Assembly: GCF_900102515.1 (NCBI RefSeq)
Contig: NZ_FMVS01000012.1
Location: forward strand, 62,001-126,000
Length of the DNA stretch: 64,000 bases
Direction: 5' to 3'
Source of the DNA: Butyrivibrio sp. INlla14
GTDB taxonomy: Bacteria > Bacillota > Clostridia > Lachnospirales > Lachnospiraceae
The position numbers were made by a program, and so were the translations under genes. Of the stretch, positions 9,155-18,398 are shown in pieces. The notes beneath the pieces are model-generated. The model made no database searches. It was not told the origin of the DNA and saw only the letters and a program-made list of their open reading frames with translations. Each line of letters starts with the position of its first letter. Within the stretch, counting starts at the first letter, position 1.

Positions 9155-10117
9155 ATGAAACCTGACTCATCCTTTATCCCAGCAGAGTTCTTTAAATCAG
9201 AAACCCGCTTAGACTTCGAGATTCCAGAAACCATGAAAAGAGCCTGGGCAATCCAGCTCACTCTTTTACACCAGGTTCTGGAAATTGCCCAGAAAAACCA
9301 TATAAAACTCTGGCTAGACTATGGCTCGCTTCTCGGTGCAGTTCGCCACAATGGCTATATACCTTGGGATGATGATATTGATATTTGCATGGAGCGCCCC
9401 AATTATATGAGATTTCTTTTTATTCTGGAAAAAGAGCTGCCGGAATACTGCAGAATTCGAAGTTTCTACACAACTCCTGGCTACGACCAGCCCAAGGCCT
9501 TCATTTCCAACAGGGATAAGATTGACCTAGGCGGCATACGGCCTATGCAGCTTGAGAAAGATATCACTCCCCTCTCCGAGGCGGATATAACTGACATCTA
9601 CTATGGGCTTCCCTATGTTGCCGGAATAGATCTTTATCCTCTTGATTATGTGCCAAAAAGACAGGAAAAATGGGAGCTTATCAGGCAGATTTATATTGCA
9701 GTCTACGATCTTGCCATGGATTACGAAAAATATAAGAATGCAGGGGAATTGGAAGGATATATTGAGCAGCTTGAAGACCTTCTAAACGTTAAGGTAAAAA
9801 GAGATGGTGATGTGCGCTTTGAACTATGGAAACTAGCTGACAGTGTAGCCCAGATGACAACAAGACAAGAAGCAAACTCCATGCTCTGGTACCCGGACGC
9901 CGCCATGCGCTCCAACGACATGCGCAGACCAATTTCTGCCTATAATGAGACTATAGAGACAGACTTTGAAATGCTAAAAGCCCCAATCCCTGCTGGCTTC
10001 AAGGAGGTTCTCAGCGCCTGCTATGGAAGCAGCTTCATGACTCCTGTTCGACAGGTCTCTACTCACGACTATCCATTTTACAAAATGCAGCAGGAATACA
10101 TTGACAGTTGCAGATAA
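9155..10117 (+). CDS. LicD-family phosphotransferase
   Basis: A 320-residue protein made essentially of one LicD domain, with WLDYGSLLGAVRHNG and IPWDDDIDICM at about residues 53-81 holding the acidic metal-binding residues. LicD proteins transfer a phospho-alcohol, such as phosphocholine, from a CDP donor onto a sugar. It lacks the extra C-terminal region of the two neighbouring LicD proteins. AAGGAG lies seven bases before the ATG, and an extended -10 promoter lies about 45 bases upstream. It is the only plus-strand gene here, converging on the next LicD gene with a 45-base gap. The acceptor is unknown; surface glycan or flagellin glycan are both possible. Confidence 0.85.
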   Translation: MKPDSSFIPAEFFKSETRLDFEIPETMKRAWAIQLTLLHQVLEIAQKNHIKLWLDYGSLLGAVRHNGYIPWDDDIDICMERPNYMRFLFILEKELPEYCRIRSFYTTPGYDQPKAFISNRDKIDLGGIRPMQLEKDITPLSEADITDIYYGLPYVAGIDLYPLDYVPKRQEKWELIRQIYIAVYDLAMDYEKYKNAGELEGYIEQLEDLLNVKVKRDGDVRFELWKLADSVAQMTTRQEANSMLWYPDAAMRSNDMRRPISAYNETIETDFEMLKAPIPAGFKEVLSACYGSSFMTPVRQVSTHDYPFYKMQQEYIDSCR

Positions 10118-10162
10118 TGTCGACAGTCAAAAAAAGAAATCATTTGAAAACGAAAATCTGAC

Positions 10163-12487
10163 TCACAGCTCGTAATTTGCAATCATTACGGGCTTTTTTT
10201 GTGCGATAAATTCCTGGACGATGGGCAAGGAGCTTCCATAATATGCGGTAAAAGAGCTGACGAAACAAGCTGCTGCCCTAGAATCAGTCATTTCTCTACT
10301 TCCGTACACTACATCAATTGTTGCCTCTCCTGCCAGGCTCTTGACTTTAGCATAAAAAAGTTCCAGTTCATTACTACAAGTATCAGTTCCTCCAGGCACA
10401 CAAACCTTAGGCTGATAGAGATAGATAGTAGCCTCCACTTTATCAGCATTCTCTTTAAATATCTTAATACGCTCTCTTAGCGCCTCTTCAAACCGATCCT
10501 TATTTTCAAAATACTCATAGGGAGCTATGCCAAAGAGAATTTCCTTTTTAGACTCCTCTTTTTGTCTACCATCAAAGCCATATAGCCCCCTTGTAGCAAT
10601 AATCTTGTTCTCCCAATAATTTCTATATTCTATTTTCTCTGACGCTTTGTTTGAATTATCTGCATAAACCTGACCGGATATATTACATAAGTCCGAAGTA
10701 TTTTCCCCAAGAGCAAATTCAGTAAGCGCCTTAACATAGTGACTTCTGATATTCTCAGACTGAACCAGCACCTTGTCAGCATAGATCACACCAGGCTTTA
10801 AGACATAGAACTGCATACCAAGCATATCCGGAAGATCATTTTCTGTATACTCACCCACAGGGCCAATAGGAATGTAAATAAGTTCACGGGTAAAGTTTCG
10901 AAGATTTCTTGAATAGTAATACTCTGGCACCGTGAGGACTGGATTCCACTCATCGTACGGATTTTGGATGTATATTCTATCTGGGCAGTGCTCTGCTAGA
11001 TCAAAATCTGTAAAGCCAACCAAATAAACATGATCAAGATTCACACTACCGGCATCAGCACTGTTTTCATCGCTACTTTCATCATGGCAAATTTTGGTAT
11101 CACATTTTTCGCCATCTCTGTTCCAGCCGCATTCTGCCTCATTGTTACAACAATCATTCTCACCTGATTCGTTATCGCGACTCCTACTCTCCAACTCTTC
11201 TAAAATCCTCACATAATCCTCAAAATGCTCAGCCTCAAGGATTTCCTCGTCTGTGCTCTGGATTCGTCCGTAGAAATCCCTGTGCATAAGAGGAAGTGGC
11301 ACCACATATACGTCTGTATCAGAATCTGCACACTCTTTTATAAAAGAGTTCTCAAGGCTCTTCCACTCAGAAGGCCCAACTGGAAGAAACAAAACTTCTC
11401 TCCTATTTCGCTCATGTACAGCCATCTGCTCCGAACAGCTTGCACTAGCTGCTTCCGCCGGATTCAGATTTCGTCCCTTATCATTACAGAAAGGCTCTGG
11501 CCTCTCCAGCATTTTTTTATCAAAAGAAAACTGTGGAAGTGCCGCTCCTGTCTCACTTTCAAATGCCTTTCTCTGGCCTTCAAAAGAAGGATAATCATGG
11601 CCTGCTACTCCCTTTTTTACTACATTGTAATCACCATAGCGGCCGCTTAATACCTTGTTGTAGCAGGCAGGGACTGGAATAAGGGTATCTTCAAAGGGCA
11701 GGTACACAGTCTCTTTGTAGTATTCAAGTTTCTCTCCTTTTCCGCCCTTTAAAATCCAGGGAAAAATCTGCCCTATATGATGCGTATTATTCGAACCAGT
11801 CTTTTCATCTATTTCAGATGGAGACGCCACTTCCGCCATGATGCTTTCCGCACGCCTGTACAGATCCACTGCCTTTATAAGCGCAGCTTCATTATGTCCA
11901 GCGTCATTTCCAGTTCTACCAGAAATATCATTTGGGGAAATACTTCCCTTATCACCGCTTGTCTTCTCAAGCTCTGTAATATAGGGCTCTGCTTCTGCCA
12001 GAAGGCGCATTATCCTATCGTCTCTCTCTTTTTCTTTTGCCGGATCATCATAAAGATAGTCCTTCAGGAAGATGTCTACTCCTGAAAGCCACGGAAAATT
12101 ATAGTTATTTAAAAGATGTTCATCATCGAATCTGATATGATTGTTGTTCACCACTCTTGCAAGAAAAAGCCAGTGTCCCTGATGTCTCTCGTAATCATGG
12201 ATGCAATAATTATCGGGAAGTTCTGCGTCACAAACTGCCCGAAACTTCTCGTAATCATCCCTCAGCATGCAAATATCAAGGTCATCGTCCCAGGGCACAA
12301 AACCACCGTGACGCACAGCGCCAAGGAAAGACCCCCAATCCGCAAAATATCTGATATTGTGAGCGCAACATATCCTGTCAATCTCCCAGAGCACGTCAAG
12401 AGCAGCAGCCCAGGACTGCTTAACCGCTGTCGGTATGTAGAAACCATTCCTGATCTCATCTCGAAAGAAATCCACTCCGTGTCGCAT
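10163..12487 (-). CDS. LicD-family phosphotransferase with large C-terminal domain
   Basis: A 774-residue protein of the same plan as that at 6041-8206. Residues ~15-330 are LicD (FADWGSFLGAVRHGG, VPWDDDLDICM). A spacer follows, then a region beginning REVLFLPVGPSEWKSLE that resembles the start of CDP-glycerol glycerophosphotransferases and is interrupted by an acidic, Asn/Ser/Cys-rich stretch around residues 440-490. The two regions could provide two successive phospho-transfer steps, or one may only bind substrate. The ATG at 12487 is preferred over an in-frame TTG at 12502; the upstream GGTGGTG is only a weak ribosome site. The CgeB-like gene upstream ends 111 bases before this start. Confidence 0.8.
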   Translation of the reverse strand: MRHGVDFFRDEIRNGFYIPTAVKQSWAAALDVLWEIDRICCAHNIRYFADWGSFLGAVRHGGFVPWDDDLDICMLRDDYEKFRAVCDAELPDNYCIHDYERHQGHWLFLARVVNNNHIRFDDEHLLNNYNFPWLSGVDIFLKDYLYDDPAKEKERDDRIMRLLAEAEPYITELEKTSGDKGSISPNDISGRTGNDAGHNEAALIKAVDLYRRAESIMAEVASPSEIDEKTGSNNTHHIGQIFPWILKGGKGEKLEYYKETVYLPFEDTLIPVPACYNKVLSGRYGDYNVVKKGVAGHDYPSFEGQRKAFESETGAALPQFSFDKKMLERPEPFCNDKGRNLNPAEAASASCSEQMAVHERNRREVLFLPVGPSEWKSLENSFIKECADSDTDVYVVPLPLMHRDFYGRIQSTDEEILEAEHFEDYVRILEELESRSRDNESGENDCCNNEAECGWNRDGEKCDTKICHDESSDENSADAGSVNLDHVYLVGFTDFDLAEHCPDRIYIQNPYDEWNPVLTVPEYYYSRNLRNFTRELIYIPIGPVGEYTENDLPDMLGMQFYVLKPGVIYADKVLVQSENIRSHYVKALTEFALGENTSDLCNISGQVYADNSNKASEKIEYRNYWENKIIATRGLYGFDGRQKEESKKEILFGIAPYEYFENKDRFEEALRERIKIFKENADKVEATIYLYQPKVCVPGGTDTCSNELELFYAKVKSLAGEATIDVVYGSREMTDSRAAACFVSSFTAYYGSSLPIVQEFIAQKKPVMIANYEL

Positions 12488-12598
12488 TAGATGCACCACC
12501 AAATCACTATTTTGCCCACTACATCTATATATCCAATATTTTTCGCCAAATATTCATCTGTATGTTCATGTCACTATAAGTAGTCTTTATCTCTGGCA

Positions 12599-13750
12599 TT
12601 ACACACTTAGTAGTGCCTCAATCCTGTCCTCATATCCAAAGGCTTCTTGAATCCGGGCCCTACCTGCTGCCGCAATCTGCTGCCTGATATCCTCATGGGC
12701 CAGGTAAAAGTCCGCCTTGGCTATGGCATCCTCAAGGGATGTATACAGCACGCATTCCTGCCCATCATAGAAATACTCTGCCAGCTCACTCTGATAACTT
12801 GATAAAAGAAATCCACCAGCCCCCATTACATCTAGTGCCCGAAGGGGGATTCCTGACCTATTTGCCTTAAGAACTGGGCACAGATTGATCTTACTTGCCG
12901 CAAATACCTGCGGCATCTCATCAAGGTAGTCCACAGAGCCACAATACTCCACCTTTGGGAGAATTCGCCTCTCATCCTCAGTCAGCTCAAAGGTATAGAG
13001 TTTGACCTGATGTCGCCCTGACAATACGCTAAGTAGCGTCATCCTCTCCAGGTGCGTCACGTGGGAAGCCACCGCCCAAGCCAGTTCCATGCGGCTTATC
13101 TGGATAGCCTTCTCAGAAAGCTGGCGGTAGCGCTTTCTTACGCTTTCCGAAAATTCCTCTGTTATCACATCATCCACAATATATCCGCCATATAGCTGCA
13201 GCTGCGTCTTCACAACGCCATCAATGTATCCCCTCTGATATTCATCCATATGGGACATCATAGCCGGAAGCATGGACTCATATAACTTTCCAACAAAAGA
13301 AATCTCACAGCCATATTTTTTTTCGTCAACCCGCAAAGTGCTAAGCCTCTCTGCATTAACTGCAAGAGGCAGGTAATACACATTGGATAGCCCCAGAGCC
13401 TTATACCGCTCATAATCAGCCCTTGCGAAAAAGAAAATCCTATTGCACTCATACTCCATGCACTCCGCAGTTGGCAAATTGGGCGGAGAATCAAAGAACC
13501 ATGACACATACTTGATTCCACGCCTGTTACAAACCTTTGACACCACCGGCCAGAAGTTTGTGGTCAGCACTAGATCAAAACTTCCGCCATCTAAGTCTTT
13601 TTCCATCCTGGCAGTAAACTTCTCGTCTTCGTACTTGTCAACACCCTCTCTGTACAGCACATTTGCGCACTTATGCCCTGCCTTTTCAAGGTAATGCACA
13701 AGGTCATACTGAATATATGAATTTAGGAAATCGTAGAGAAGAATGTTCAT
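12599..13750 (-). CDS. CgeB/DUF3880-like glycosyltransferase
   Basis: A 383-residue protein opening MNILLYDFLNSYIQYD, with a DUF3880-like N-terminal Rossmann half (VLTTNFWPVVS, YVSWFFDSPP) and a C-terminal half with the GT-B segment GIPLRALDVMGAGGFLL followed by YQSELAEYF. This matches the family named after Bacillus CgeB, a spore-coat glycosylation protein. It is presumed to transfer a sugar from a nucleotide donor in the cytoplasm. Paralogues lie at 17190, 22262, 32972 and 39942; the last sits among flagellar genes, which hints that the group modifies flagellin. A Rpn-type nuclease gene lies immediately upstream. Confidence 0.85.
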   Translation of the reverse strand: MNILLYDFLNSYIQYDLVHYLEKAGHKCANVLYREGVDKYEDEKFTARMEKDLDGGSFDLVLTTNFWPVVSKVCNRRGIKYVSWFFDSPPNLPTAECMEYECNRIFFFARADYERYKALGLSNVYYLPLAVNAERLSTLRVDEKKYGCEISFVGKLYESMLPAMMSHMDEYQRGYIDGVVKTQLQLYGGYIVDDVITEEFSESVRKRYRQLSEKAIQISRMELAWAVASHVTHLERMTLLSVLSGRHQVKLYTFELTEDERRILPKVEYCGSVDYLDEMPQVFAASKINLCPVLKANRSGIPLRALDVMGAGGFLLSSYQSELAEYFYDGQECVLYTSLEDAIAKADFYLAHEDIRQQIAAAGRARIQEAFGYEDRIEALLSV

Positions 13751-13826
13751 ATAAACTTACCAGAATTAGCTCTTTGGCTATATTCATATCGTTGTTAGCA
13801 CTAGGTCAATATTGCTTGACCATCCA

Positions 13827-14771
13827 TCATTTCTCAGCTTCTTTACACTGTTCCAGATACTCTTTTGCCTTATCTTCTGTAAGTTCAAACCTAGACACAA
13901 GCTTATTTACAATAGTTTCATCATCTACGCCATCTTCAAGCTTATCCTCTATAAAAACACGTATTCCCTGTTCAACTCCCTGCTCAAATATCGCTTCTGT
14001 GGCTCTGCACATCTTGACCTTTCCTCCTTCTTGCTTATCTGTGGGGATGTTGGCACCAGTAAACTCATTGATCACATTAATCGACTCAACGCTCATGCAC
14101 CAGTCCTCCTCATGCTCAGATTGCATTTCTGCTAATAAATTATCTTCATTCTGTCTTTTGATAAACTCAAAGACATCTCCAACTTCTGTCTTAAACTTTT
14201 TGAAATCAGTAATATCATGTGGTGTAATAATATTTAATCTGTAATCATTACAATACCTTTTAATTTCAGATGGAACCTCCAAATACAAATCTGATAGGTT
14301 TCGTGGTCCAGACCATTCCTTATCATTCCAATATACCACAAGAGTTATAATGGGGACTATTCTATCACTTACTTTTAGCCCCGATAAAAAATCATCCCCT
14401 TCGTCCAATAGTTTTTCAGTTCTGTTTTTCTCTGCTATTTTCCTAATCTGATTTGTATAGTTGATTGCATCATATAAGCTAGCCCTAACCGGCATTGAAC
14501 GGTCCATAGCAGTCTGGTTCTCTATGCCCAAAAGAACATAAACCACCCTGCCATCCATTTTGATACTACACGACTTTATTATGTCTCTTAGCTTAGAAAA
14601 ATAAGTAGACTTAACAGAATCCAAAAAAGCCATTAGCTCTTTAGAATCCAGTTCGACCAAATCCTCAGCTTTTATAACTCCTTTTCCATCATGCAGATAA
14701 TAATCGAATATGTCAGCAAATCTCTCTGAATTACCAAGATATTCATTCGACAAAATATCCTTTTTGCCCAA
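13827..14771 (-). CDS. Rpn-family recombination-promoting nuclease / putative transposase-like protein
   Basis: A 314-residue protein matching the Rpn (YhgA-like) group of PD-(D/E)XK nucleases: FADIFDYYL near residue 18, GIENQTAMD (the Glu-x-Gln core) near residue 83, then VVYWNDKEWSGP. A charged C-terminal helical tail follows. Escherichia coli Rpn proteins are DNA endonucleases that raise RecA-independent recombination; they are often multicopy and have been called transposases, although no terminal repeats are visible here. It sits alone between two glycosyltransferase genes and has no evident link to their pathway, so it is probably a recent arrival. It may interrupt the surrounding transcription unit, because 235 bases of AT-rich non-coding DNA precede it. 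Confidence 0.85.
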   Translation of the reverse strand: MGKKDILSNEYLGNSERFADIFDYYLHDGKGVIKAEDLVELDSKELMAFLDSVKSTYFSKLRDIIKSCSIKMDGRVVYVLLGIENQTAMDRSMPVRASLYDAINYTNQIRKIAEKNRTEKLLDEGDDFLSGLKVSDRIVPIITLVVYWNDKEWSGPRNLSDLYLEVPSEIKRYCNDYRLNIITPHDITDFKKFKTEVGDVFEFIKRQNEDNLLAEMQSEHEEDWCMSVESINVINEFTGANIPTDKQEGGKVKMCRATEAIFEQGVEQGIRVFIEDKLEDGVDDETIVNKLVSRFELTEDKAKEYLEQCKEAEK

Positions 14772-15006
14772 TCTCTTTTCTCCTTTGCTAGTTTTACCTA
14801 AACGTCATAAAGGAGTCAGATTCACTGAAAAAAGAAAGATTATTAAAATAATAAAACAAACTTCATAAAAAAACTCACAATATAGGGAATCACGAGCGAG
14901 TTGCTCAGATACCTTTATGGCATTTAGACTCGAATAATAATATATCCAATAGTCCTAGATGTCAATGTCTGGTAAAAGAACTCCCTCGCCCGAAAATACT
15001 TGAAAT

Positions 15007-16017
15007 TCACGCCCCAAACCTCATCTCGCACTCTTTCAGGATTGCCAGGTCAAGCTCTGCAATCTTGCTCATAATAAAATCATTCTCTTCAAAAGGAATC
15101 TTTATTACTTCGTTTCTAAGAGCCACCAGCTCTTTTATCATAGAGAGTTCCTTGGAAGGAAGTCCTTCAAAATACCTCTTCACATTTCTCTTATCTGCCC
15201 CGAGCCTTGCAATCTGGTTGTACAAACATCTGTTGACTGCATATGAATACACATTGGCCATCATAAACTCAATGGCCATCTGGCATCCGGGGTATTCCGG
15301 CCTGTCATGGCACTTGTCATAAGTCCCCTGCATAGCCCTGTAAACTGCATCATAGTATTTATCCAGATCCATCATCTTGGTGTTAGACCCTGCCGTGTCA
15401 CAATAGTTGTAAAAAATCTCTTTTACCGCGGCAATTCTCCTGGCTCTTAAAAACGAATAAGTAAAAATCTCAAGATCCTCTAAGGCCGCCATATTGCGCT
15501 GCATTCGGACTTTGGGTTCTTCAAAAATCTCACGCCTGAAAATCTTGGTGACTAGATAGCCACCGCTGACAATAAGCCTTGAGCGCTTAATATCATCAAG
15601 GTCTCCTGCCAGGTCATCACTTACCTTCAAAAGAGCTGTATCTGTAGCCTCTGCATAAAACCCTGAATCCACAATGTCTGCCCCAGTTTCAATGGCCTTC
15701 TCATATAACTTTTCATACATGGTCGGCGCCACATAGTCATCCGCATCTGCCATTCCGATAAACTCTCCGGAGGCTGCATCAAGTCCAAGACTCCTGGCTC
15801 CTCCGCAGCCAAGGTTTTCCTTGCTGTCAACAACAACCACCCTGTCAGGAAACGCAGCCTTGCACCTGTTACAAATATCGATGGTGTCATCCTTGGAGGC
15901 ATCATTAACAACCACTACCTCCATATCCTGAAGAGTCTGATTTACAAGGCTTCCCAGGCAGCGAGCCAGTGTATCATGGGCGTTATAGGCTGGAATAACT
16001 ACGCTTACTTTTTTCAT
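15007..16017 (-). CDS. GT2 family glycosyltransferase
   Basis: A 336-residue GT-A enzyme. The N terminus carries VSVVIPAYNAHDTLARCL, the NDASKDDT segment and the metal-binding DADD at about residue 90, all standard for GT2. The C-terminal ~120 residues are helical and specific to this subfamily. It is closely similar along its length to the GT2 at 20114-21136 (same opening, same GADK/GADE segment and the same RFG ending), so the two are duplicates. The ATG overlaps the stop of the upstream GT4 gene by four bases, with GGAG as ribosome site. It probably adds one sugar to a glycan built in the cytoplasm; donor and acceptor cannot be told. Confidence 0.9.
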   Translation of the reverse strand: MKKVSVVIPAYNAHDTLARCLGSLVNQTLQDMEVVVVNDASKDDTIDICNRCKAAFPDRVVVVDSKENLGCGGARSLGLDAASGEFIGMADADDYVAPTMYEKLYEKAIETGADIVDSGFYAEATDTALLKVSDDLAGDLDDIKRSRLIVSGGYLVTKIFRREIFEEPKVRMQRNMAALEDLEIFTYSFLRARRIAAVKEIFYNYCDTAGSNTKMMDLDKYYDAVYRAMQGTYDKCHDRPEYPGCQMAIEFMMANVYSYAVNRCLYNQIARLGADKRNVKRYFEGLPSKELSMIKELVALRNEVIKIPFEENDFIMSKIAELDLAILKECEMRFGA

Positions 16018-17129
16018 ATAATCTCCATCAGTTCATCCATAAAGTGTCTTGAAAAAGCATCCATACTAAAAAACTCTTCGTAGGTTTCTCTGGCTTTATC
16101 AGCTATTTCCTGATAATTTAAATCCTGCGCCGCGCAATTAGCTCTGCTTTCCGGATTTTCTCCATTTGTAAGTCTCAATGAAACGCAGTGCCTCAGTGCA
16201 TCTGCCAGTGAATCCACATTTTCTGTTTCGAACACAAATCCATTTTCGCCGTGTTTTATCCACTCAGTCACGCCACAGACACTTGAAACCACAGGAATTC
16301 TCCCCAGCATCATGGCTTCCACCGCTGTGGCGGAAAATGGCTCAAGCCTTGATGGCACCACCACATAGTCGCACTTACTTATCATCAAAAGAGCTTCATC
16401 ATGAGGAAGTGTACCTAGTACCTTAAGTTCTTTTACCTCCCGTTCAGCATTAAGGAGTGTAGAGTAATAATCATCCTCTGATTCCATGGTGGCACCGCAC
16501 ATTATAAACTCACACTTCTCTCTAACATCCGAAGGGAGCCTTCGGACCGCTTCGCATAGAAGATCCTGGCCCTTAACATGTGAATAGGTAGCCGGGCATA
16601 TAAACCTGACTTTCCCGGTATCTTCATCCCCAGAGGCTGGCATTTTCTCTTTTACATCCTTTATTCCGAAGGAAAGAAGCTTAGTCTCATACCCGCAGTA
16701 TTTCTTAATAAACTCATTGGTCAGAGGGCTTACCCCGTATACCTTGATATTTGAATGTAAATCCGCTGGCTTTGGCAAAATCTGCTGATAATACTCAAAC
16801 CAGTACTCATGCTCATGAATCCACCACATAGTGGGAACTTTAGTTGTATTCAGGGCATAAACCGCCTCAATGCAGACCAGGGTATTGGCAACCACCGCGT
16901 CAAACTTTCCAAAAATCCCCTGCCACATGGAAAGCTCATCCAGGAAATTGTCCGCTACTGTTACAAATACGCCCTCATTCTCCATCACTTCACGAAGAGG
17001 CCCATCTTCCATAGCAACCACATCCACGGAATGCCCCTCTTTCCTGCAGGCCCTCATGGCATCCAAAAGGACCAGCGGAGCACCGGTATTATTAAGACTA
17101 TGGGTTATGAACAGCAGCTTATATCCCAA
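16014..17129 (-). CDS. GT4 family glycosyltransferase
   Basis: A 371-residue GT-B enzyme. The N-terminal half starts YKLLFITHSLNNTGAPLVL. The C-terminal half has the GT4 donor-binding signature, with PSRLEPFSATAVEAMMLG holding the E-x7-E pattern, then the VVSSVCGVTEW and GENGFVF loops. The most likely start is the TTG at 17129, because GGAGG lies five bases upstream; a TTG at 17141 within that site is less likely. It is followed by the GT2 gene with a four-base overlap, so the two should be co-translated. A nucleotide-sugar donor is expected; linkage and acceptor are unknown. Confidence 0.88.
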   Translation of the reverse strand: MGYKLLFITHSLNNTGAPLVLLDAMRACRKEGHSVDVVAMEDGPLREVMENEGVFVTVADNFLDELSMWQGIFGKFDAVVANTLVCIEAVYALNTTKVPTMWWIHEHEYWFEYYQQILPKPADLHSNIKVYGVSPLTNEFIKKYCGYETKLLSFGIKDVKEKMPASGDEDTGKVRFICPATYSHVKGQDLLCEAVRRLPSDVREKCEFIMCGATMESEDDYYSTLLNAEREVKELKVLGTLPHDEALLMISKCDYVVVPSRLEPFSATAVEAMMLGRIPVVSSVCGVTEWIKHGENGFVFETENVDSLADALRHCVSLRLTNGENPESRANCAAQDLNYQEIADKARETYEEFFSMDAFSRHFMDELMEII

Positions 17130-17189
17130 ATCAACCTCCAAAATTCCCTACAATGAAATACTGTCCAACTATCGATATTCGCCAGTCCA

Positions 17190-18359
17190 TCACCTGCTTT
17201 TCGTGGCAATGTACATAATTGCCTTGATCCTATCTTCAAAAGAGAAATCCTTTTTGGCCCTCTCGTGTCCTTTGGCCGCCAAAAGAACCCTCTCCGACTC
17301 ATGGGAAAGGTAATAATCTATCTTTTCAATTGCTTCCTCCACACATTCGTAGGTAGCAATTTCATCCTCAAAAAAGAAATCGTCAAGCTCCGCCTGATGG
17401 GTTGTTAAAAGAAATCCTCCAACTCCAAGAACGTCAACCACGCGAAGTGGAATTCCTGTCCTGTTGGCTCTGAGCGTCGGATTAAGATTGATTTTGCTAC
17501 TAAGAAAGACCTGAGGCATTTCCCTGCCATAGTTAACAGGGCCATGTATCTCTACTCCCTGACTTGTTAACAGGTCCCTGTTCTGATCTGTCACACTGGA
17601 GGCATAGAGTCTTGTACTATACCCATTTCCCGCACTTAGCCGCAGTAGCGCCAGTCTCTCCATGTGAGTTATATGGGCACAGATGGAATAAAAGAGCTGG
17701 GCTTTATTTGGCTGTACTGCCATTTCCGACTGATCCTTATAATGCCTGCAGACCTGTTCCACAAAATCCTCCGTAATAGCAGAATCCAACACCATACTTC
17801 CGGCATGTTTAAGCTGCACCTTGACCATTGCTTCCAGAAACTGTTGCTGCTCAGGTGTCATAATGGCTTTAAGCCCCAAGTATGAATCCGAATGGTATAG
17901 TCCTCCTACCAGGGACACATCGCACTTATACTCGCCAGCTGCCCTAAACGAAGATAATCTCTCTATATTTGCTCCAAGGGGAAGGTAATATACATTATCA
18001 AATCCTTGATTTTTATAAGTCTCGTAGTCATATTTGCAGAAAAAGAAAATTCGATTTGTGGTAAAGGAAAGTGTTTCCAGAGACTGTATCTCCGGCGGGC
18101 TGTCATAAACCCAGGCGGCATAAGAAATGTTGTTAACATAACAAATCCTTGCAACCGCAGGATAATAGTTAGTTGTGAGCACCATATCAAAAGAGCCCTC
18201 TGACAGCTCTTTTTTCATAAAAGCTGAAAACTCATCGTTTCCCTCTTTATCTGCCAATATAAATTGGACAATCTTACAGTTATGTCCAAGCTTTTTAATG
18301 CAATACAGCATATCTTCGGTCAGAAAAGAACCAAAGAGGTCAAGTAGTAGGATGTTCAC
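17190..18359 (-). CDS. CgeB/DUF3880-like glycosyltransferase
   Basis: A 389-residue paralogue of the 12599-13750 protein, opening NILLLDLFGSFLTEDM with VLTTNYYPAVA and YAAWVYDSPP in the N-terminal half and GIPLRVVDVLGVGGFLL in the C-terminal half. It probably starts at a GTG (18359), with GGGAG upstream. As with its relatives, a cytoplasmic sugar-transfer role is expected from the family, but the acceptor is not known. It lies between an SGNH-like gene and the GT4 gene on the same strand, with short gaps on both sides, so it is likely part of one transcription unit. Confidence 0.85.
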   Translation of the reverse strand: MNILLLDLFGSFLTEDMLYCIKKLGHNCKIVQFILADKEGNDEFSAFMKKELSEGSFDMVLTTNYYPAVARICYVNNISYAAWVYDSPPEIQSLETLSFTTNRIFFFCKYDYETYKNQGFDNVYYLPLGANIERLSSFRAAGEYKCDVSLVGGLYHSDSYLGLKAIMTPEQQQFLEAMVKVQLKHAGSMVLDSAITEDFVEQVCRHYKDQSEMAVQPNKAQLFYSICAHITHMERLALLRLSAGNGYSTRLYASSVTDQNRDLLTSQGVEIHGPVNYGREMPQVFLSSKINLNPTLRANRTGIPLRVVDVLGVGGFLLTTHQAELDDFFFEDEIATYECVEEAIEKIDYYLSHESERVLLAAKGHERAKKDFSFEDRIKAIMYIATKSR

Positions 18360-18398
18360 AGGATTCTCCCAACTGATATCACATAGTGCATCAAACTG

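Noticed and set aside
13827..14771. Complete insertion sequence
   Set aside because: The Rpn gene has no terminal inverted repeats or target duplications that I can see.
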